Source: BOG-1184 sp964651515 | GTDB lineage: Bacteria > Fibrobacterota > Chitinivibrionia > Chitinivibrionales > Chitinispirillaceae | NCBI GenBank assembly: GCA_964651515.1 | Contig: CAZYYB010000002.1 | Coordinates: forward strand, 1 to 64,000 | Direction: 5' to 3' | Length of the DNA: 64,000 bases | Shown: piece after piece, positions 34,880 to 43,752 of the stretch | Numbering within the stretch: position 1 is the stretch's first letter | Layout of the letters: every line of letters begins with the position of its first letter | Made by a program: the position numbers and the translations under genes | The notes under the pieces: generated by a model | What the model saw: the letters and a program-made list of their open reading frames with translations, nothing else | Databases searched by the model: none | Told to the model about the DNA's origin: nothing

Positions 34880-35407
34880 TTATCGTCGCCTAACCGGTTC
34901 CACCGCGGCGAGGTCGCCGGCAACCCACCGGAATTTACGGCAGCCGTACGCGGTTACCCAGTGCTCGATTTTCATCTCCGATTTCAATGAATCCGTCCCG
35001 TTGGACAGGGAGATCCAGCGGGCGTAGCAGTGCCCGGTAATATCGCAGGTATAGGAGAAGGGATTTTTATCCGGCGATTTATCCAGCTCGACGCGGATCC
35101 AGGAGGAGTCGACCGGCAGGGGTCGGTCGAGCGGGCGGACCAGCACATGAAGCCCGCTCTGGTTGATGTCCAGGAGCTTCAAATCGGACGAATAGACCGG
35201 TATCGTATCATTCGGCCAGAAGGTCCGCAGGAAAGCCTGCCTGTTTTCAAGCATGGACGTCAACCATCCGATAAGTGCCTCCTGCGCGGCGGCGTTCCGG
35301 TCGAAACCGCGGTATAAATACTTTGTAAAGATTGCCGAACCGAGGAACCAGTAGGAAAACAGCAGGGTCATCACTGCGGCGATGAGGATGTTTTTTATTC
35401 TGTTCAT
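34880..35407 (-). CDS. Membrane-anchored protein of unknown function
   Basis: 175 residues from the ATG at 35407. One N-terminal membrane segment (IKNILIAAVMTLLFSYWFLG) is followed by an extracytoplasmic domain containing TFWPNDTIPVYSSDLKLLDI, DSSWIRVELDKSPDKNPFSY and a Cys pair in TCDITGHCYARW. No family is recognised. The start lacks a clear Shine-Dalgarno; a longer start at 35470 is possible but less natural before a membrane anchor. Confidence 0.55.
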   Translation of the reverse strand: MNRIKNILIAAVMTLLFSYWFLGSAIFTKYLYRGFDRNAAAQEALIGWLTSMLENRQAFLRTFWPNDTIPVYSSDLKLLDINQSGLHVLVRPLDRPLPVDSSWIRVELDKSPDKNPFSYTCDITGHCYARWISLSNGTDSLKSEMKIEHWVTAYGCRKFRWVAGDLAAVEPVRRR

Positions 35408-35495
35408 GGTTTGTTTGTCAAATGGTTGTGCAAAATCGATATCCTCCCCGGATAAGCGCCGTCGGTTCAATGTAATCGTTATTTATGGTCGTCCC

Positions 35496-36422
35496 TCAAC
35501 GAGGATCTCCCCCCTTGGATTTGATGAATCCGCCGTTCCGGTACTCCTCGAACGCCACCTCCAGCTCCTCCTGCGTATTCATGACGATGGGCCCGTACCA
35601 GGCCACCGGCTCGCCGATCGGCTTTCCGGAAATGAGCAGGAAGCGTGCCGGGAAATCGCCGTCGGTGGATGCCTTGATCCGCTCCCCGTCGCCGAAATGG
35701 ACGAGGCTTCCGTTGGTCAACCACGAGTCCCGCTCCAGGTCGAAATAGTTCTCGCCCTCCATGTCGTAGCCGAATGGATTCTTCTCCCCGCAGAAACACG
35801 CCTTGCCTTCGATGACATAGGCGAGCACCGTGTGTCCCGGCTTTGTCGGCTGCGACAGCTCCGTACCGGCCGGAAGCGTGATGTCGAGATACTCCGGGTC
35901 GGTCACGATGTCCCGCACCGGCCCGCTCGTCCCGCCTACCGAGCCGCAGATGACCCGGATCGTCGCCCCGTTATCCGTTGTCGCTACCGGGATCTGATCG
36001 CTCTTCACGTCACGGTAGCGCGGGTCCATCATCTTGTGCGAGGCGGGCAGGTTGGCCCAGAGCTGGAACCCTTCCATGCGTCCCGATGCATTGCCTTTGG
36101 GCATCTCCTGGTGGATGATGCCGCTCCCGGCGGTCATCCATTGAACGTCCCCGCTGCCGATCACGCCCGCGTTGCCCATCGAATCGCCGTGTTCGACATC
36201 GCCGGAAAGCACATAGGTGATGGTCTCGATGCCGCGGTGCGGATGCCACGGGAACCCGGGCAGGAAAAACCGCGGATTGTCGGAACGGAAGTCGTCGAGC
36301 AGCAGGAAGGGGTCGAAGAGCGGCGCCTCGCTGAAGCCGAAAGCACGCTTGAGATGCACCCCGGCACCCTCGATGGTCGGCTTGCTTTTAAATACTTTCC
36401 TGATTTTCCTGATCGCATCCAT
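35496..36422 (-). CDS. Pirin family protein
   Basis: 308 residues, bicupin fold. The N-terminal cupin carries the metal ligands in WHPHRGIETITYVLSGDVEH and SGIIHQEMPKG, matching the His-His-His-Glu set of pirins. The C-terminal cupin lies around PGHTVLAYVIEGKACFCGEK and ends in GKPIGEPVAWYGPIVMNTQE, the usual pirin end. Bacterial pirins can act as quercetinase-like dioxygenases or redox-sensing regulators; the sequence does not decide. It stands alone between short gene remnants. Confidence 0.9.
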   Translation of the reverse strand: MDAIRKIRKVFKSKPTIEGAGVHLKRAFGFSEAPLFDPFLLLDDFRSDNPRFFLPGFPWHPHRGIETITYVLSGDVEHGDSMGNAGVIGSGDVQWMTAGSGIIHQEMPKGNASGRMEGFQLWANLPASHKMMDPRYRDVKSDQIPVATTDNGATIRVICGSVGGTSGPVRDIVTDPEYLDITLPAGTELSQPTKPGHTVLAYVIEGKACFCGEKNPFGYDMEGENYFDLERDSWLTNGSLVHFGDGERIKASTDGDFPARFLLISGKPIGEPVAWYGPIVMNTQEELEVAFEEYRNGGFIKSKGGDPR

Positions 36423-36520
36423 GCGTGACCTCTTTTCTTTATTGGGGATTTGGACCCGGCAATTTCTCGTTGCACCTTATAACCGCTTTTTTCCCGAAGC
36501 CTGAAGCCTCCCGCGTATCC

Positions 36521-36610
36521 TTACCGTTCCACCTGCGACATCATCGCCGCCCCGTAGCGTTCGCCCGAGGTTTCAAGCGAAAGCGGGCCGAGCTTGCGCA
36601 TTTCCATCAT
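36521..36610 (-). pseudogene. Aldo/keto reductase reduced to its two ends
   Basis: A 29-codon frame with a good Shine-Dalgarno (agaagg) reads MMEMRKLGPLSLE, the standard aldo/keto reductase N-terminus, then TSGERYGAAMMSQVER. The latter resembles the usual C-terminus of the same family (G-x-RY-x-x-x-MM-x-x-V-x-R). About 300 codons of the barrel are missing between them, still in frame. This looks like an internal deletion rather than decay. The rest of 36423-36782 holds no other feature. Confidence 0.65.
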
Positions 36611-36782
36611 AGGACCTTCTGTCAATGTCCGAAAGATCCGGCAGGACCGGGACGGGCTACTCTAAGTTAGTTATTCGAGACCGGAAAGGCAAGCGCACAA
36701 GGTGGCGGGTGCATGCCTCCGGCATTCCACTCCGGGTCGAGGAGATGGAATAAGCGCCTTCGAATCCTTTTTTACCCGCCTC

Positions 36783-37658
36783 CTACCTGCGAGCCACGCA
36801 CCGAAAGCCGATGCCGCCGCTATTGTTGGTCGGATCCGAGTCGGCCCGGTTGGCCGAACTCATCGCATCGGCATGGCTCAGGAAACTGCCGCCGCGGAGC
36901 ACATTGTAGGCCTGGGAGGGGGGGACGGCAGGGCCCTCGGGATTGGTCTGCGCTCCCGGGGAGTAGGCTACATACCAGTCATTGCACCACTCCTGCACGT
37001 TGCCGACCATGTCGTACAACCCCCACGCATTGGGTAACCTGGTCCTGACCTCGGCCGTCGAGTCACCGGAGTTGTGCGACCAGATCGCATTGCTGTCGAT
37101 CGAGGCGGTATCGGCGGCAGTCGCCGGAGGATAGTTTTTTCCCCAATAGTAATCGGTCGTGGTGCCTGCCCGGCAGGCATACTCCCACTCCGCTTCGGTG
37201 GGCAACCGATAGCCGTCTTTCGCATAATTAATGCTGAGATTTCCAAGGCCATCGCTCCCGTTTCCCGGTATTCCGGAAATGGACGTAAATGAATACACGG
37301 TGTCCCTGCCCTCTTGCCTGCTCCGGGCATTGCAGTAGAGTACGGCATCGTACCAGGTCACACCCTCCACCGGCAGCCGGGCATCACCGGAGTGCGACGA
37401 TGGATTGACACCCATCAGGCTCGTATAGCTGCCCTGGGTTACTTCGGTCGTATCCATATAGAAGGCGGAAAGGGTGACCTCGTGCACCGGCTGTTCGCTG
37501 CTTGCGCCGCTGTCCGAAGAACCCATCAGGAAGCTTCCGCCGCTGATGGGAACCATGCCGGTGGGAGCCGGCCCAGGGGCGGTTGGACTTTTCGTACACG
37601 AACCAAGGGCGACCGCGATTGCAGCAACAGTCAGGCCGATACCAAAATGCATTCTCAT
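36783..37658 (-). CDS. Lipoprotein with formylglycine-generating-enzyme-like (SUMF1) domain lacking the catalytic Cys pair
   Basis: 291 residues. The signal ends at a lipobox-like ALGSC (Cys near 21), then a Pro-rich linker. The FGE-sulfatase fold follows from about residue 35: MVPISGGSFLMGSSDSGASS, FYMDTTEVTQGSYTSLMGVN, RLPTEAEWEYACRAGTTTDY, NVQEWCNDWY and RGGSFLSHADAMSSANRADS. True FGEs have two Cys in that last block; both are Ser or other residues here. It is therefore probably a non-oxidase member with a binding or structural role at the envelope. Confidence 0.85.
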   Translation of the reverse strand: MRMHFGIGLTVAAIAVALGSCTKSPTAPGPAPTGMVPISGGSFLMGSSDSGASSEQPVHEVTLSAFYMDTTEVTQGSYTSLMGVNPSSHSGDARLPVEGVTWYDAVLYCNARSRQEGRDTVYSFTSISGIPGNGSDGLGNLSINYAKDGYRLPTEAEWEYACRAGTTTDYYWGKNYPPATAADTASIDSNAIWSHNSGDSTAEVRTRLPNAWGLYDMVGNVQEWCNDWYVAYSPGAQTNPEGPAVPPSQAYNVLRGGSFLSHADAMSSANRADSDPTNNSGGIGFRCVARR

Positions 37659-37698
37659 TTTCTCCCTTTCGCTGATAGTTTCGGCGACGTCTGCCGCC

Positions 37699-38763
37699 TT
37701 ACAGTTTTTCTCCGGTCATCTCTTCGATGTACTGCCGCAACACGCCGAGGATCTCCGCCTCCGGCACCTTCTTCACCGTTTTCCCTTTAATAAAGAGTAG
37801 CCCTTCGCCCCTGCCGCCCGCGATCCCGATGTCCGCTTCCCGCGCCTCGCCCGGACCGTTTACCACGCATCCCATGACCGCGACGCGCAGCGACGATTTT
37901 ACCGGTGCGATGAGCGTTTCAACCTCGGCGGCAAGCTTCGCGACGTCGATCTGCGTCCGCCCGCAGGTGGGGCAGGCAATGACCGACGGACCGGCCATGA
38001 GCCCCAGGCATTTGAGAATTTCTTTTGCCGCAAAGAGCTCTTCGAGCGGATCCCCGGCAAGCGACACGCGGATCGTGTCGCCGATGCCTTCCGCAAGGAG
38101 CGCGCCGATCCCGACCGCCGAACGGATGGAGCCGCTGCGCACCGTCCCGGACTCGGTGATGCCGATATGCTGGGGAACGTCGCTCTTTTCGGACAGCAGG
38201 CGGCATGCCTCGATGGTCGTGCCCACATCGCTCGCCTTGATGGATAGAATACAATCGCGGAAATCGAACCGGTCCATGAGGGCAACGGCGTTGAGCGCGC
38301 TTTCGACAAGCGCCGCGGGAAGAGGCGAACCGTACCGTTCGAGAATCGGCTTTTCGAGCGAACCGGAATTTACCCCGATGCGCAAGGGAACGTGCGCCGC
38401 CCCGGCGGCGTCGACGATCATTTTCACCCGGTCCACGCCTCCGATGTTGCCGGGATTGATCCGCACCTTGTCGGCACCCGCCTCGATGGCGCCGATGGCG
38501 AGCGTGTGCTTGAAATGGATATCCGCGACGAGCGGCACGTCCGTCGAGCGCCGGATGGTTCGAAATGCGGCCAGCGCATTTTCATCGGGAATCGCCAGCC
38601 GGACGATGCGGCACCCTGCGGCATGCAGACGACCGATCTGTTCCAGGGTCGCCTCGATATCGGCGGTATCGGTGTTCGCCATCGACTGGATAACGACGGG
38701 CGCGCCGCCGCCGATCGGAATGTCGCGAACCATGATCTGTCGGGTCATTTTTCGGGCAACCAT
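37699..38763 (-). CDS. ispG: 4-hydroxy-3-methylbut-2-enyl diphosphate synthase (GcpE)
   Basis: 354 residues. Converts methylerythritol cyclodiphosphate to HMBPP in the MEP isoprenoid pathway, using a 4Fe-4S cluster in the cytoplasm. Conserved parts are seen throughout: GGGAPVVIQSMANTDTADIE, PLVADIHFKHTLAIGAIEAG, DKVRINPGNIGG, then the cluster ligands in ACPTCGRTQIDVAKLAAEVE and VAVMGCVVNGPGEAREADIG. The length is typical of the short bacterial form. This is the only isoprenoid gene in the window; pal follows upstream on the same strand with a terminator between. Confidence 0.96.
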   Translation of the reverse strand: MVARKMTRQIMVRDIPIGGGAPVVIQSMANTDTADIEATLEQIGRLHAAGCRIVRLAIPDENALAAFRTIRRSTDVPLVADIHFKHTLAIGAIEAGADKVRINPGNIGGVDRVKMIVDAAGAAHVPLRIGVNSGSLEKPILERYGSPLPAALVESALNAVALMDRFDFRDCILSIKASDVGTTIEACRLLSEKSDVPQHIGITESGTVRSGSIRSAVGIGALLAEGIGDTIRVSLAGDPLEELFAAKEILKCLGLMAGPSVIACPTCGRTQIDVAKLAAEVETLIAPVKSSLRVAVMGCVVNGPGEAREADIGIAGGRGEGLLFIKGKTVKKVPEAEILGVLRQYIEEMTGEKL

Positions 38764-38811
38764 AGGCTTGTAAATATACGATCTATCGCGGAATTATTGG
38801 GAAGCGCATCG

Positions 38812-38840
38812 AAAAAAAGGGCGCCCCACCGGTCGCCCCT
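38812..38840 (-). terminator. Terminator downstream of pal
   Basis: On the minus strand AGGGGCG and CGCCCTT pair around a GC-rich loop and are followed by TTTTTTT. It lies 36 bases after the pal stop, separating pal from ispG. Confidence 0.75.
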
Positions 38841-38875
38841 TCCCTGTCAAACGGTTCATGCCGCCGGAGCTTTCG

Positions 38876-39427
38876 CTACTTTGAAAGCACCTTCCACTCC
38901 ACCCGGCGGTTCGCCTGGTTGCAGGCGTCATCATCGGCGGCACAACCGGCCCGTGCCGGCCGTTCCTTCCCATAGGACGTGGTCTCGATCCGGTCGGCGC
39001 TTATGCCGTAGGAGGTAAGGTATTTCTTAACCGCTTTGGCCCGATTTTCGCCCAGACCCATGTTGTACTCCTCGGAACCGCGCTCATCGCAATTGCCTTC
39101 GGCAAGGACGCGGAAGGTCGCGTGCTGCTGTAAAAATTTAGCGGCAACGCCGAGGCTTGCAACGGCATCGGACCGCAAGTCGTATTTGTCAAAATCAAAG
39201 TAAACGGTCTGCAGCGCCTGGCGCGCTTCGGCATCCATGTCGACGGGTTTGAACTCCTCGGGTGCCGGAGGCGGCGGGGGCGTTTCGGTTTTCGGGGTTT
39301 CGGTCGGCGCCGGCGTCTTCGCTTCCGGGAGTGCAGGCTGCGGCATTTTTGCAGCATGGTGACAACCGGTTAAACCAAGACTCAGCGCGAAAATGGTGAG
39401 GGCTGCTGCTTTCACATACGGCTTCAT
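38876..39427 (-). CDS. pal: Peptidoglycan-associated lipoprotein (Pal/OmpA family)
   Basis: 183 residues. Lipobox LGLTGC (Cys near 22), a Pro/Thr-rich linker, then an OmpA-C domain: VYFDFDKYDLRSDAVASLGV, VLAEGNCDERGSEEYNMGLG and ENRAKAVKKYLTSYGI, with the peptidoglycan-binding Asp and Arg positions conserved (CDERG, NRRVEWKV). It tethers the outer membrane to the wall, usually with TolAB; no tol genes are in the window. Strong evidence for a diderm envelope. Confidence 0.93.
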   Translation of the reverse strand: MKPYVKAAALTIFALSLGLTGCHHAAKMPQPALPEAKTPAPTETPKTETPPPPPAPEEFKPVDMDAEARQALQTVYFDFDKYDLRSDAVASLGVAAKFLQQHATFRVLAEGNCDERGSEEYNMGLGENRAKAVKKYLTSYGISADRIETTSYGKERPARAGCAADDDACNQANRRVEWKVLSK

Positions 39428-39568
39428 AGGATCCTCCTGATCTTAATCCGTCCACGGTTTAGAAAGAGTATTACGATGACAATTTTTTTTTATTGTTCCT
39501 GAATAATATAAAATCGGCCCGTCTACATTGCAAAAACGGGCACCGCCCCCCCTTCGAATCGAACTATT

Positions 39569-39919
39569 TTACCTGAGTCGTTTGAGGAGAATGCCGAAGG
39601 CATCGCCGAGGATCGACATCACCCGCAGGGCCAGAAGGTGGTCTCTGGGATCGTTGGTTTCAAGAAGAAGGTAGCAGTAATCATACAGGTAAAAGAGGCC
39701 CCGGGAAAGATCGTCGGTCACCTTGAGCGAGCTTTCCAGTTCGGCAAGCAGATTCTGTGCCCTTGCCAGCAGATTTCTTCGGTGAGGCATTTCGAACAGC
39801 GCGGATTGCCGGATCCACAACGCGGCCCGGGAGTGCATCATCCAGACGATCCTCGGGTGGGTCGCAGTCCGCAGCTGCATGAGTGCATACCGGTTTGCAA
39901 TATCCGAACGTCTCGACAT
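39569..39919 (-). CDS. FliS-like flagellar export chaperone
   Basis: 116 residues, helical, directly downstream of flagellin (56-base gap). FliS features are modest but present: a mid-chain RAQNLLAELESSLKVTDDLS helix and GLFYLYDYCYLLLETNDPRD, which matches the L-x-x-LYDY-type helix of FliS. It is expected to bind the flagellin C-terminus in the cytoplasm and prevent early polymerisation. The Shine-Dalgarno gggggag precedes the ATG. The family call rests partly on position. Confidence 0.7.
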   Translation of the reverse strand: MSRRSDIANRYALMQLRTATHPRIVWMMHSRAALWIRQSALFEMPHRRNLLARAQNLLAELESSLKVTDDLSRGLFYLYDYCYLLLETNDPRDHLLALRVMSILGDAFGILLKRLR

Positions 39920-39975
39920 GCCGCTCCCCCATCCGCCGCTCTCTCCGGCGCCCTGCGCTTACACCCTTCCGCAGC

Positions 39976-40818
39976 CTATTGCAACAGGCCCAGAATGTGA
40001 TTCTGCGTGATCTCATTGTATCGGGAAAAGGTCCGCATCGCGCCCTCCTGCATGATTTGCTGCCTGGTGAGATCGGCGAGGCCGGTGGCAAGATCTTCGT
40101 CGCGATCCACCGATTCCGCCGCCTGGGAATTGGTGATCGCCGTCGAAAGGTTATCGCCGGCGAAACCGAGCTGGTCGATGGCCGCCCCGAGGTCGCTGAT
40201 CTGCTGGTTAACCGTGGCAAGCGCCTGGGCGATGGTGCCCACCGCCGCCTGGGCCTCGGATACCGTCCCGATCGAAGTGGCCTGCTGGGTCTTTCCAATG
40301 AGCGCAAAATTCACCGGCGGAAGCGGGATGGTGTTACCGTCGTCCGGGCCTACCTGTACCTGCGACGATCCGGCGGCAAGCCTGGTCCCGTTGGCAACCG
40401 ATTGCTGATTATAGCCGGTCACCTCCGCGATACGGCTGATCTCGTCGCTGAATGCCTGATATTCGGTATTGAGCGAAGTCCGTTCGTCATCCGTCGTGCC
40501 GTCGCTTGCCGCCTGCACCGCAAGCTGCTGCTGGCGGTGCAGCAGGTCGGCTATTTCACCTCCCGCTCCCTGGGCGATATCGAGTGCGGCGGACGCGTCG
40601 GAAATGTTCTGGGATGCCTGTTTGAACCCCCGAACCTGCGACGTAAGCTGTTCGGCAATACCGGCTCCGGCGGCATCGTCGCTCGCAGCATTTATTCGCC
40701 TGGCGGTTGCGAGCTGGTCGAGAACCTTCCCAAGTTGCTTGTTGGTCTTATTGAGGGCGGTTTCGCTTGTTTTTGACCCGGCAATAAATGAAAGACCGCC
40801 CGTACCCTGGACGTCCAT
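39976..40818 (-). CDS. Flagellin
   Basis: 280 residues, a short flagellin with little variable domain. The N-terminal D0/D1 helices (LNKTNKQLGKVLDQLATARR, then INAASDDAAGAGIAEQLTSQ and RGFKQASQNISDASAALDIA) and the C-terminal helix (NLSTAITNSQAAESVDRDED, ending ITQNHILGLLQ) are well conserved. It is secreted by the flagellar type III apparatus. The start has ggaggtgcacc. A sigma-28 promoter stands 45 bases upstream, so it is a late class gene. No other flagellar structural genes are in the window. Confidence 0.93.
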   Translation of the reverse strand: MDVQGTGGLSFIAGSKTSETALNKTNKQLGKVLDQLATARRINAASDDAAGAGIAEQLTSQVRGFKQASQNISDASAALDIAQGAGGEIADLLHRQQQLAVQAASDGTTDDERTSLNTEYQAFSDEISRIAEVTGYNQQSVANGTRLAAGSSQVQVGPDDGNTIPLPPVNFALIGKTQQATSIGTVSEAQAAVGTIAQALATVNQQISDLGAAIDQLGFAGDNLSTAITNSQAAESVDRDEDLATGLADLTRQQIMQEGAMRTFSRYNEITQNHILGLLQ

Positions 40819-40862
40819 GGTGCACCTCCCTGATTAAAATATCCATAGCTTCCCCACTTTTA

Positions 40863-40889
40863 TAATCGGCATTTTTGAATAAAACTTTA
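40863..40889 (-). promoter_or_regulatory. Sigma-28 (FliA) promoter of flagellin
   Basis: On the minus strand: TAAAGTTT, 11 bases, GCCGATTA, against the consensus TAAAGTTT-N11-GCCGATAA. Spacing is exact and 14 of 16 core bases match. It lies 45 bases before the flagellin ATG. Confidence 0.9.
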
Positions 40890-41048
40890 GCACTTTTTTT
40901 CGAAGAGAACGGCGAAATCGGGTTAATTCATTGATATTATTAATAATTATACCATAAAAAAAGATCGGGGGGAAGGGGGAAACCGGGCGAAGATACGAAG
41001 AACAACCGTGCACCGGGCGAAGGATTTCCAATCGGGGATACCGGATAG

Positions 41049-41079
41049 GCCCCCTCCCGAAATGAAGAGGGGGCTTTTT
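41049..41079. terminator. Strong hairpin with T-run on the plus strand, between two minus-strand genes
   Basis: GCCCCCTC, a 10-base loop, GAGGGGGC, then TTTTT on the plus strand. On the minus strand the stem follows the beta-helix gene but without a T-run after it, so its orientation is opposite to the flanking genes. It may still help end the beta-helix transcript. The rest of 40819-41107 holds the flagellin leader. Confidence 0.6.
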
Positions 41080-41107
41080 CATCTACTTTCCAGGTTTCCC
41101 GATGCCG

Positions 41108-43690
41108 TCAGGAAACGATCCTTAAAACGTTCCCATTGGCGGTATCTACCCAGATGTCTCCCTGGGTAAGACCGGAGGATGAAGACGGCAGGCCATTGAC
41201 GGAAAGCCTGCTGCCCGGGGTCGTATTGCCTATCCCCACGTTGCCACTGCTCGTGATCACCAGCGCTTCGAGCTGTTCCCCCCCGGCATTAAAAACCTGA
41301 AGGTGGATGTGTCCGCCGTCCAAAGTGTCCTGGTCGGGAAAAACCTCGATCTGACCGGTTCTCCCCCAACTCTCCAGAACGGAATCCGGCCGCTGCCAGA
41401 AAATGCGGCCCGATGAACCCGGCTCGCTTTGAAGGATCAAATTAACCGACGGATCATCCGACCCTGCCGCAAGAAAGGTATTGCCGAACAGGGATGTCGC
41501 GACATGGGTGATGTCCCCCTGACCTACCGTGGGCGTCAGCGAATTCACGTTCAGCCCCAGCTGGACATTCGGGCTCGTGGTATCCACCGTCAAAACCGCA
41601 TCCTGGGCACAGGTATCCTGCACGACCTGGAATGCCGTCGTGCTGCCGCCGGGCGCGTTGACCTTCGCCGACCCGTAGACGTCGAGGGTCACCTCCGGCG
41701 AGTCGGTCCCGACGCCGATCTGCCCATAAACAAGCAGGCCGTTCTCCGGCGCCGGCATATCGGAAGCCCCGAAACCGATCGAGGCGCCTCCGGCAACCGA
41801 GAGACTATTCGAGGGCGACGTGTTGCCGATCCCCAGATTCCCGGTATAGCCGTCAAGCGTCATCAGTTCCAGGTTTTCGACCGGGGTGCCGCTTTCATTC
41901 GCGTAATTCTTCCATCGGAAGGAGTTGCCGTCCCCGTAACAGGTCCCGAATATGAGCCCGTTGGCGAATTTGCCCGTCACCCGCTGGAACTGGTCCCCGA
42001 AGTAGATACTGGCCTCGGAATCCACCCCGTAATCGCCACCCCATTTTTTTGCATTAACATTATGGGAGAGCAGTCCGATCGGCAGACCGGCGGTATTGCC
42101 CCATCCCTGCACGGCAGCGTCCCAGGTAGAATTGAACACCTGGTTGCCGATAAAGATATTTCCCCTGGCAGGATCGTCGGCGCCGTTAAGGTACAGGATA
42201 CCGTTATAGGTGCTGTCGGAGGCGAGAACCGCCAGCAGGTTTCCGGAAACACAGGACCCTCCCGCACCGAACACCACCGTGTTGCTGAAACCTTCGGAGT
42301 AGGCGCCGCTCACCGCGTTGCCGCCGCCGCCAAGGGTGTTCAGCAGCATGAATGCCATGGATGGACGCAGCGTCTGGTCATGAGTGCAGTGCTGTTCGTT
42401 GTTGCCTCCGGTGATCGAATTCCCGGAACCGTCCATATAGGTTCCAATCATCGGAAGGTAGGCGATTCCGGCGGAGGTAACTCCTTCAAGCTGGCTTGCC
42501 GATGAAAAATGCACCTGGAATGCCTGGTCGTTGATGACATTGATCCGGCAGTACGTGCCGTCAAAATCCGTCGACCCATTCGAACATCCGCTGATGACCG
42601 CCGTATCGCCGTTCTTGAATCCGTGGTCGGCCAGGGTGACGAATTCGACCAGGTTGTTTTCCAGATCGTGCGTGGCGGTTGCAATATTCCAGCCCGGCGC
42701 GTAAGCTTCATAACTTTCCTGAAGCGATGCAATGCCGGCCTGGGACAGTGACTCCGGATTATTGGTCGCCAGGGTGAACGTGGTGCCGAGCGGATCGGCG
42801 GTTTCTACCGTGAAAAGGCCGTTGAATCCGGCGGGAAGGCATCCTGCGATGTAAACAGAATCGCCCTCGGCGAAACCATGCGGACTATCGGTAGTATACA
42901 CTCCCGAACTTGGATCATACGATTGGATTGCGACGGTATCGACGTTCGAACCGTAATAGCACCCATAAAGCCAGGTACCCTGGGAAGCGTCGTTATCCGT
43001 TGCTCCGGGATCTCCCCAGGGATCGTCGTCGGAGGACCAGGAAATATCGAATCCCTTGTTGCACGAAAGAATCCGGCAGTTGCTTACATAGTTGTTCCAG
43101 CCCCGGACCCTGATGCCGACCCGGCAGTGCCAGACCTCGACCTGCTCCATCGTGCAGCCGTTTGCGGTAAGGTAGATACCCGTCTTGCCGTCGTACCAGG
43201 GACACTGGGCATTGCTGCCGATTATCGCAAATCCCCTGAGGGTGATGGCAACGGGGATATCCTGGTTGGAAGTGGGCTCGCAGGGATTATAAACATAGGT
43301 ACTGGTGATGCCGGCGGAATTTTCCATCTGGGCGCTGGACATATCGATCATCGTTCGCGCGCTGCCGGCACCGGCCAGAATCACATAGGTGCCGACAACG
43401 AGCGACGACGTGATTACATAGGTACCGGCCGGCAGGAATACCGTTCCGCCGCCGAGATCCGCCGCCGCGTCGAGCGCGCTCTGGATGGCCGCGGTATCGT
43501 CGGTCACGCCATCTCCCTTTGCATTATACGCCCGGACATCGAACCAGGGGTCCTGGGTAATGAACTTGCCGTTGAGCTTGACGCTGCCGTTCACATCCAG
43601 TTCCACTTCGGGATCCGCCGTGTTGATCCCGACCACTCCGGTTGCTCCCGGGTCCAACGGCTGTACTGAATCGGTGTAAAGACTTCCCAT
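41108..43690 (-). CDS. Large right-handed beta-helix protein with tail-fibre-like repeats, no signal peptide
   Basis: 860 residues from the ATG at 43690, which has a perfect Shine-Dalgarno (ggaggaattt). It opens with VVGINTADPEVELDVNGSVK, a GIGT-P-LxVxG unit found in phage tail fibres and adhesins; similar units recur near residues 610, 655 and 835. Residues about 45-240 are pectate-lyase-3-like: FDVRAYNAKGDGVTDDTAAI and GGGTVFLPAGTYVI, then helix turns. Two modules of the HGFAEGDSVYIAGC and HGFKNGDTAVISGC type (FCCH-like) are inserted. No secretion signal is present, so it is either retained, released by lysis, or exported by a non-Sec route. It is related to the protein at 50279. Confidence 0.75.
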   Translation of the reverse strand: MGSLYTDSVQPLDPGATGVVGINTADPEVELDVNGSVKLNGKFITQDPWFDVRAYNAKGDGVTDDTAAIQSALDAAADLGGGTVFLPAGTYVITSSLVVGTYVILAGAGSARTMIDMSSAQMENSAGITSTYVYNPCEPTSNQDIPVAITLRGFAIIGSNAQCPWYDGKTGIYLTANGCTMEQVEVWHCRVGIRVRGWNNYVSNCRILSCNKGFDISWSSDDDPWGDPGATDNDASQGTWLYGCYYGSNVDTVAIQSYDPSSGVYTTDSPHGFAEGDSVYIAGCLPAGFNGLFTVETADPLGTTFTLATNNPESLSQAGIASLQESYEAYAPGWNIATATHDLENNLVEFVTLADHGFKNGDTAVISGCSNGSTDFDGTYCRINVINDQAFQVHFSSASQLEGVTSAGIAYLPMIGTYMDGSGNSITGGNNEQHCTHDQTLRPSMAFMLLNTLGGGGNAVSGAYSEGFSNTVVFGAGGSCVSGNLLAVLASDSTYNGILYLNGADDPARGNIFIGNQVFNSTWDAAVQGWGNTAGLPIGLLSHNVNAKKWGGDYGVDSEASIYFGDQFQRVTGKFANGLIFGTCYGDGNSFRWKNYANESGTPVENLELMTLDGYTGNLGIGNTSPSNSLSVAGGASIGFGASDMPAPENGLLVYGQIGVGTDSPEVTLDVYGSAKVNAPGGSTTAFQVVQDTCAQDAVLTVDTTSPNVQLGLNVNSLTPTVGQGDITHVATSLFGNTFLAAGSDDPSVNLILQSEPGSSGRIFWQRPDSVLESWGRTGQIEVFPDQDTLDGGHIHLQVFNAGGEQLEALVITSSGNVGIGNTTPGSRLSVNGLPSSSSGLTQGDIWVDTANGNVLRIVS

Positions 43691-43752
43691 AAATTCCTCC
43701 ATGTGAAGATTGTTGGATAGGTCTGGTGCACTATTCATTGCAATGAACTCCT

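Noticed and set aside
39569..40818. A full flagellar gene cluster
   Set aside because: Only flagellin and a FliS-like gene are present; no hook, basal body or motor genes are in the window.
41049..41079. Ordinary terminator of the 41108 beta-helix gene
   Set aside because: The T-run is on the plus strand, opposite to that gene; recorded as a hairpin of uncertain direction.
41429..42505. Plus-strand frame of about 358 codons inside the beta-helix gene
   Set aside because: Opposite a coherent beta-helix protein with its own strong Shine-Dalgarno; composition is that of a shadow frame.
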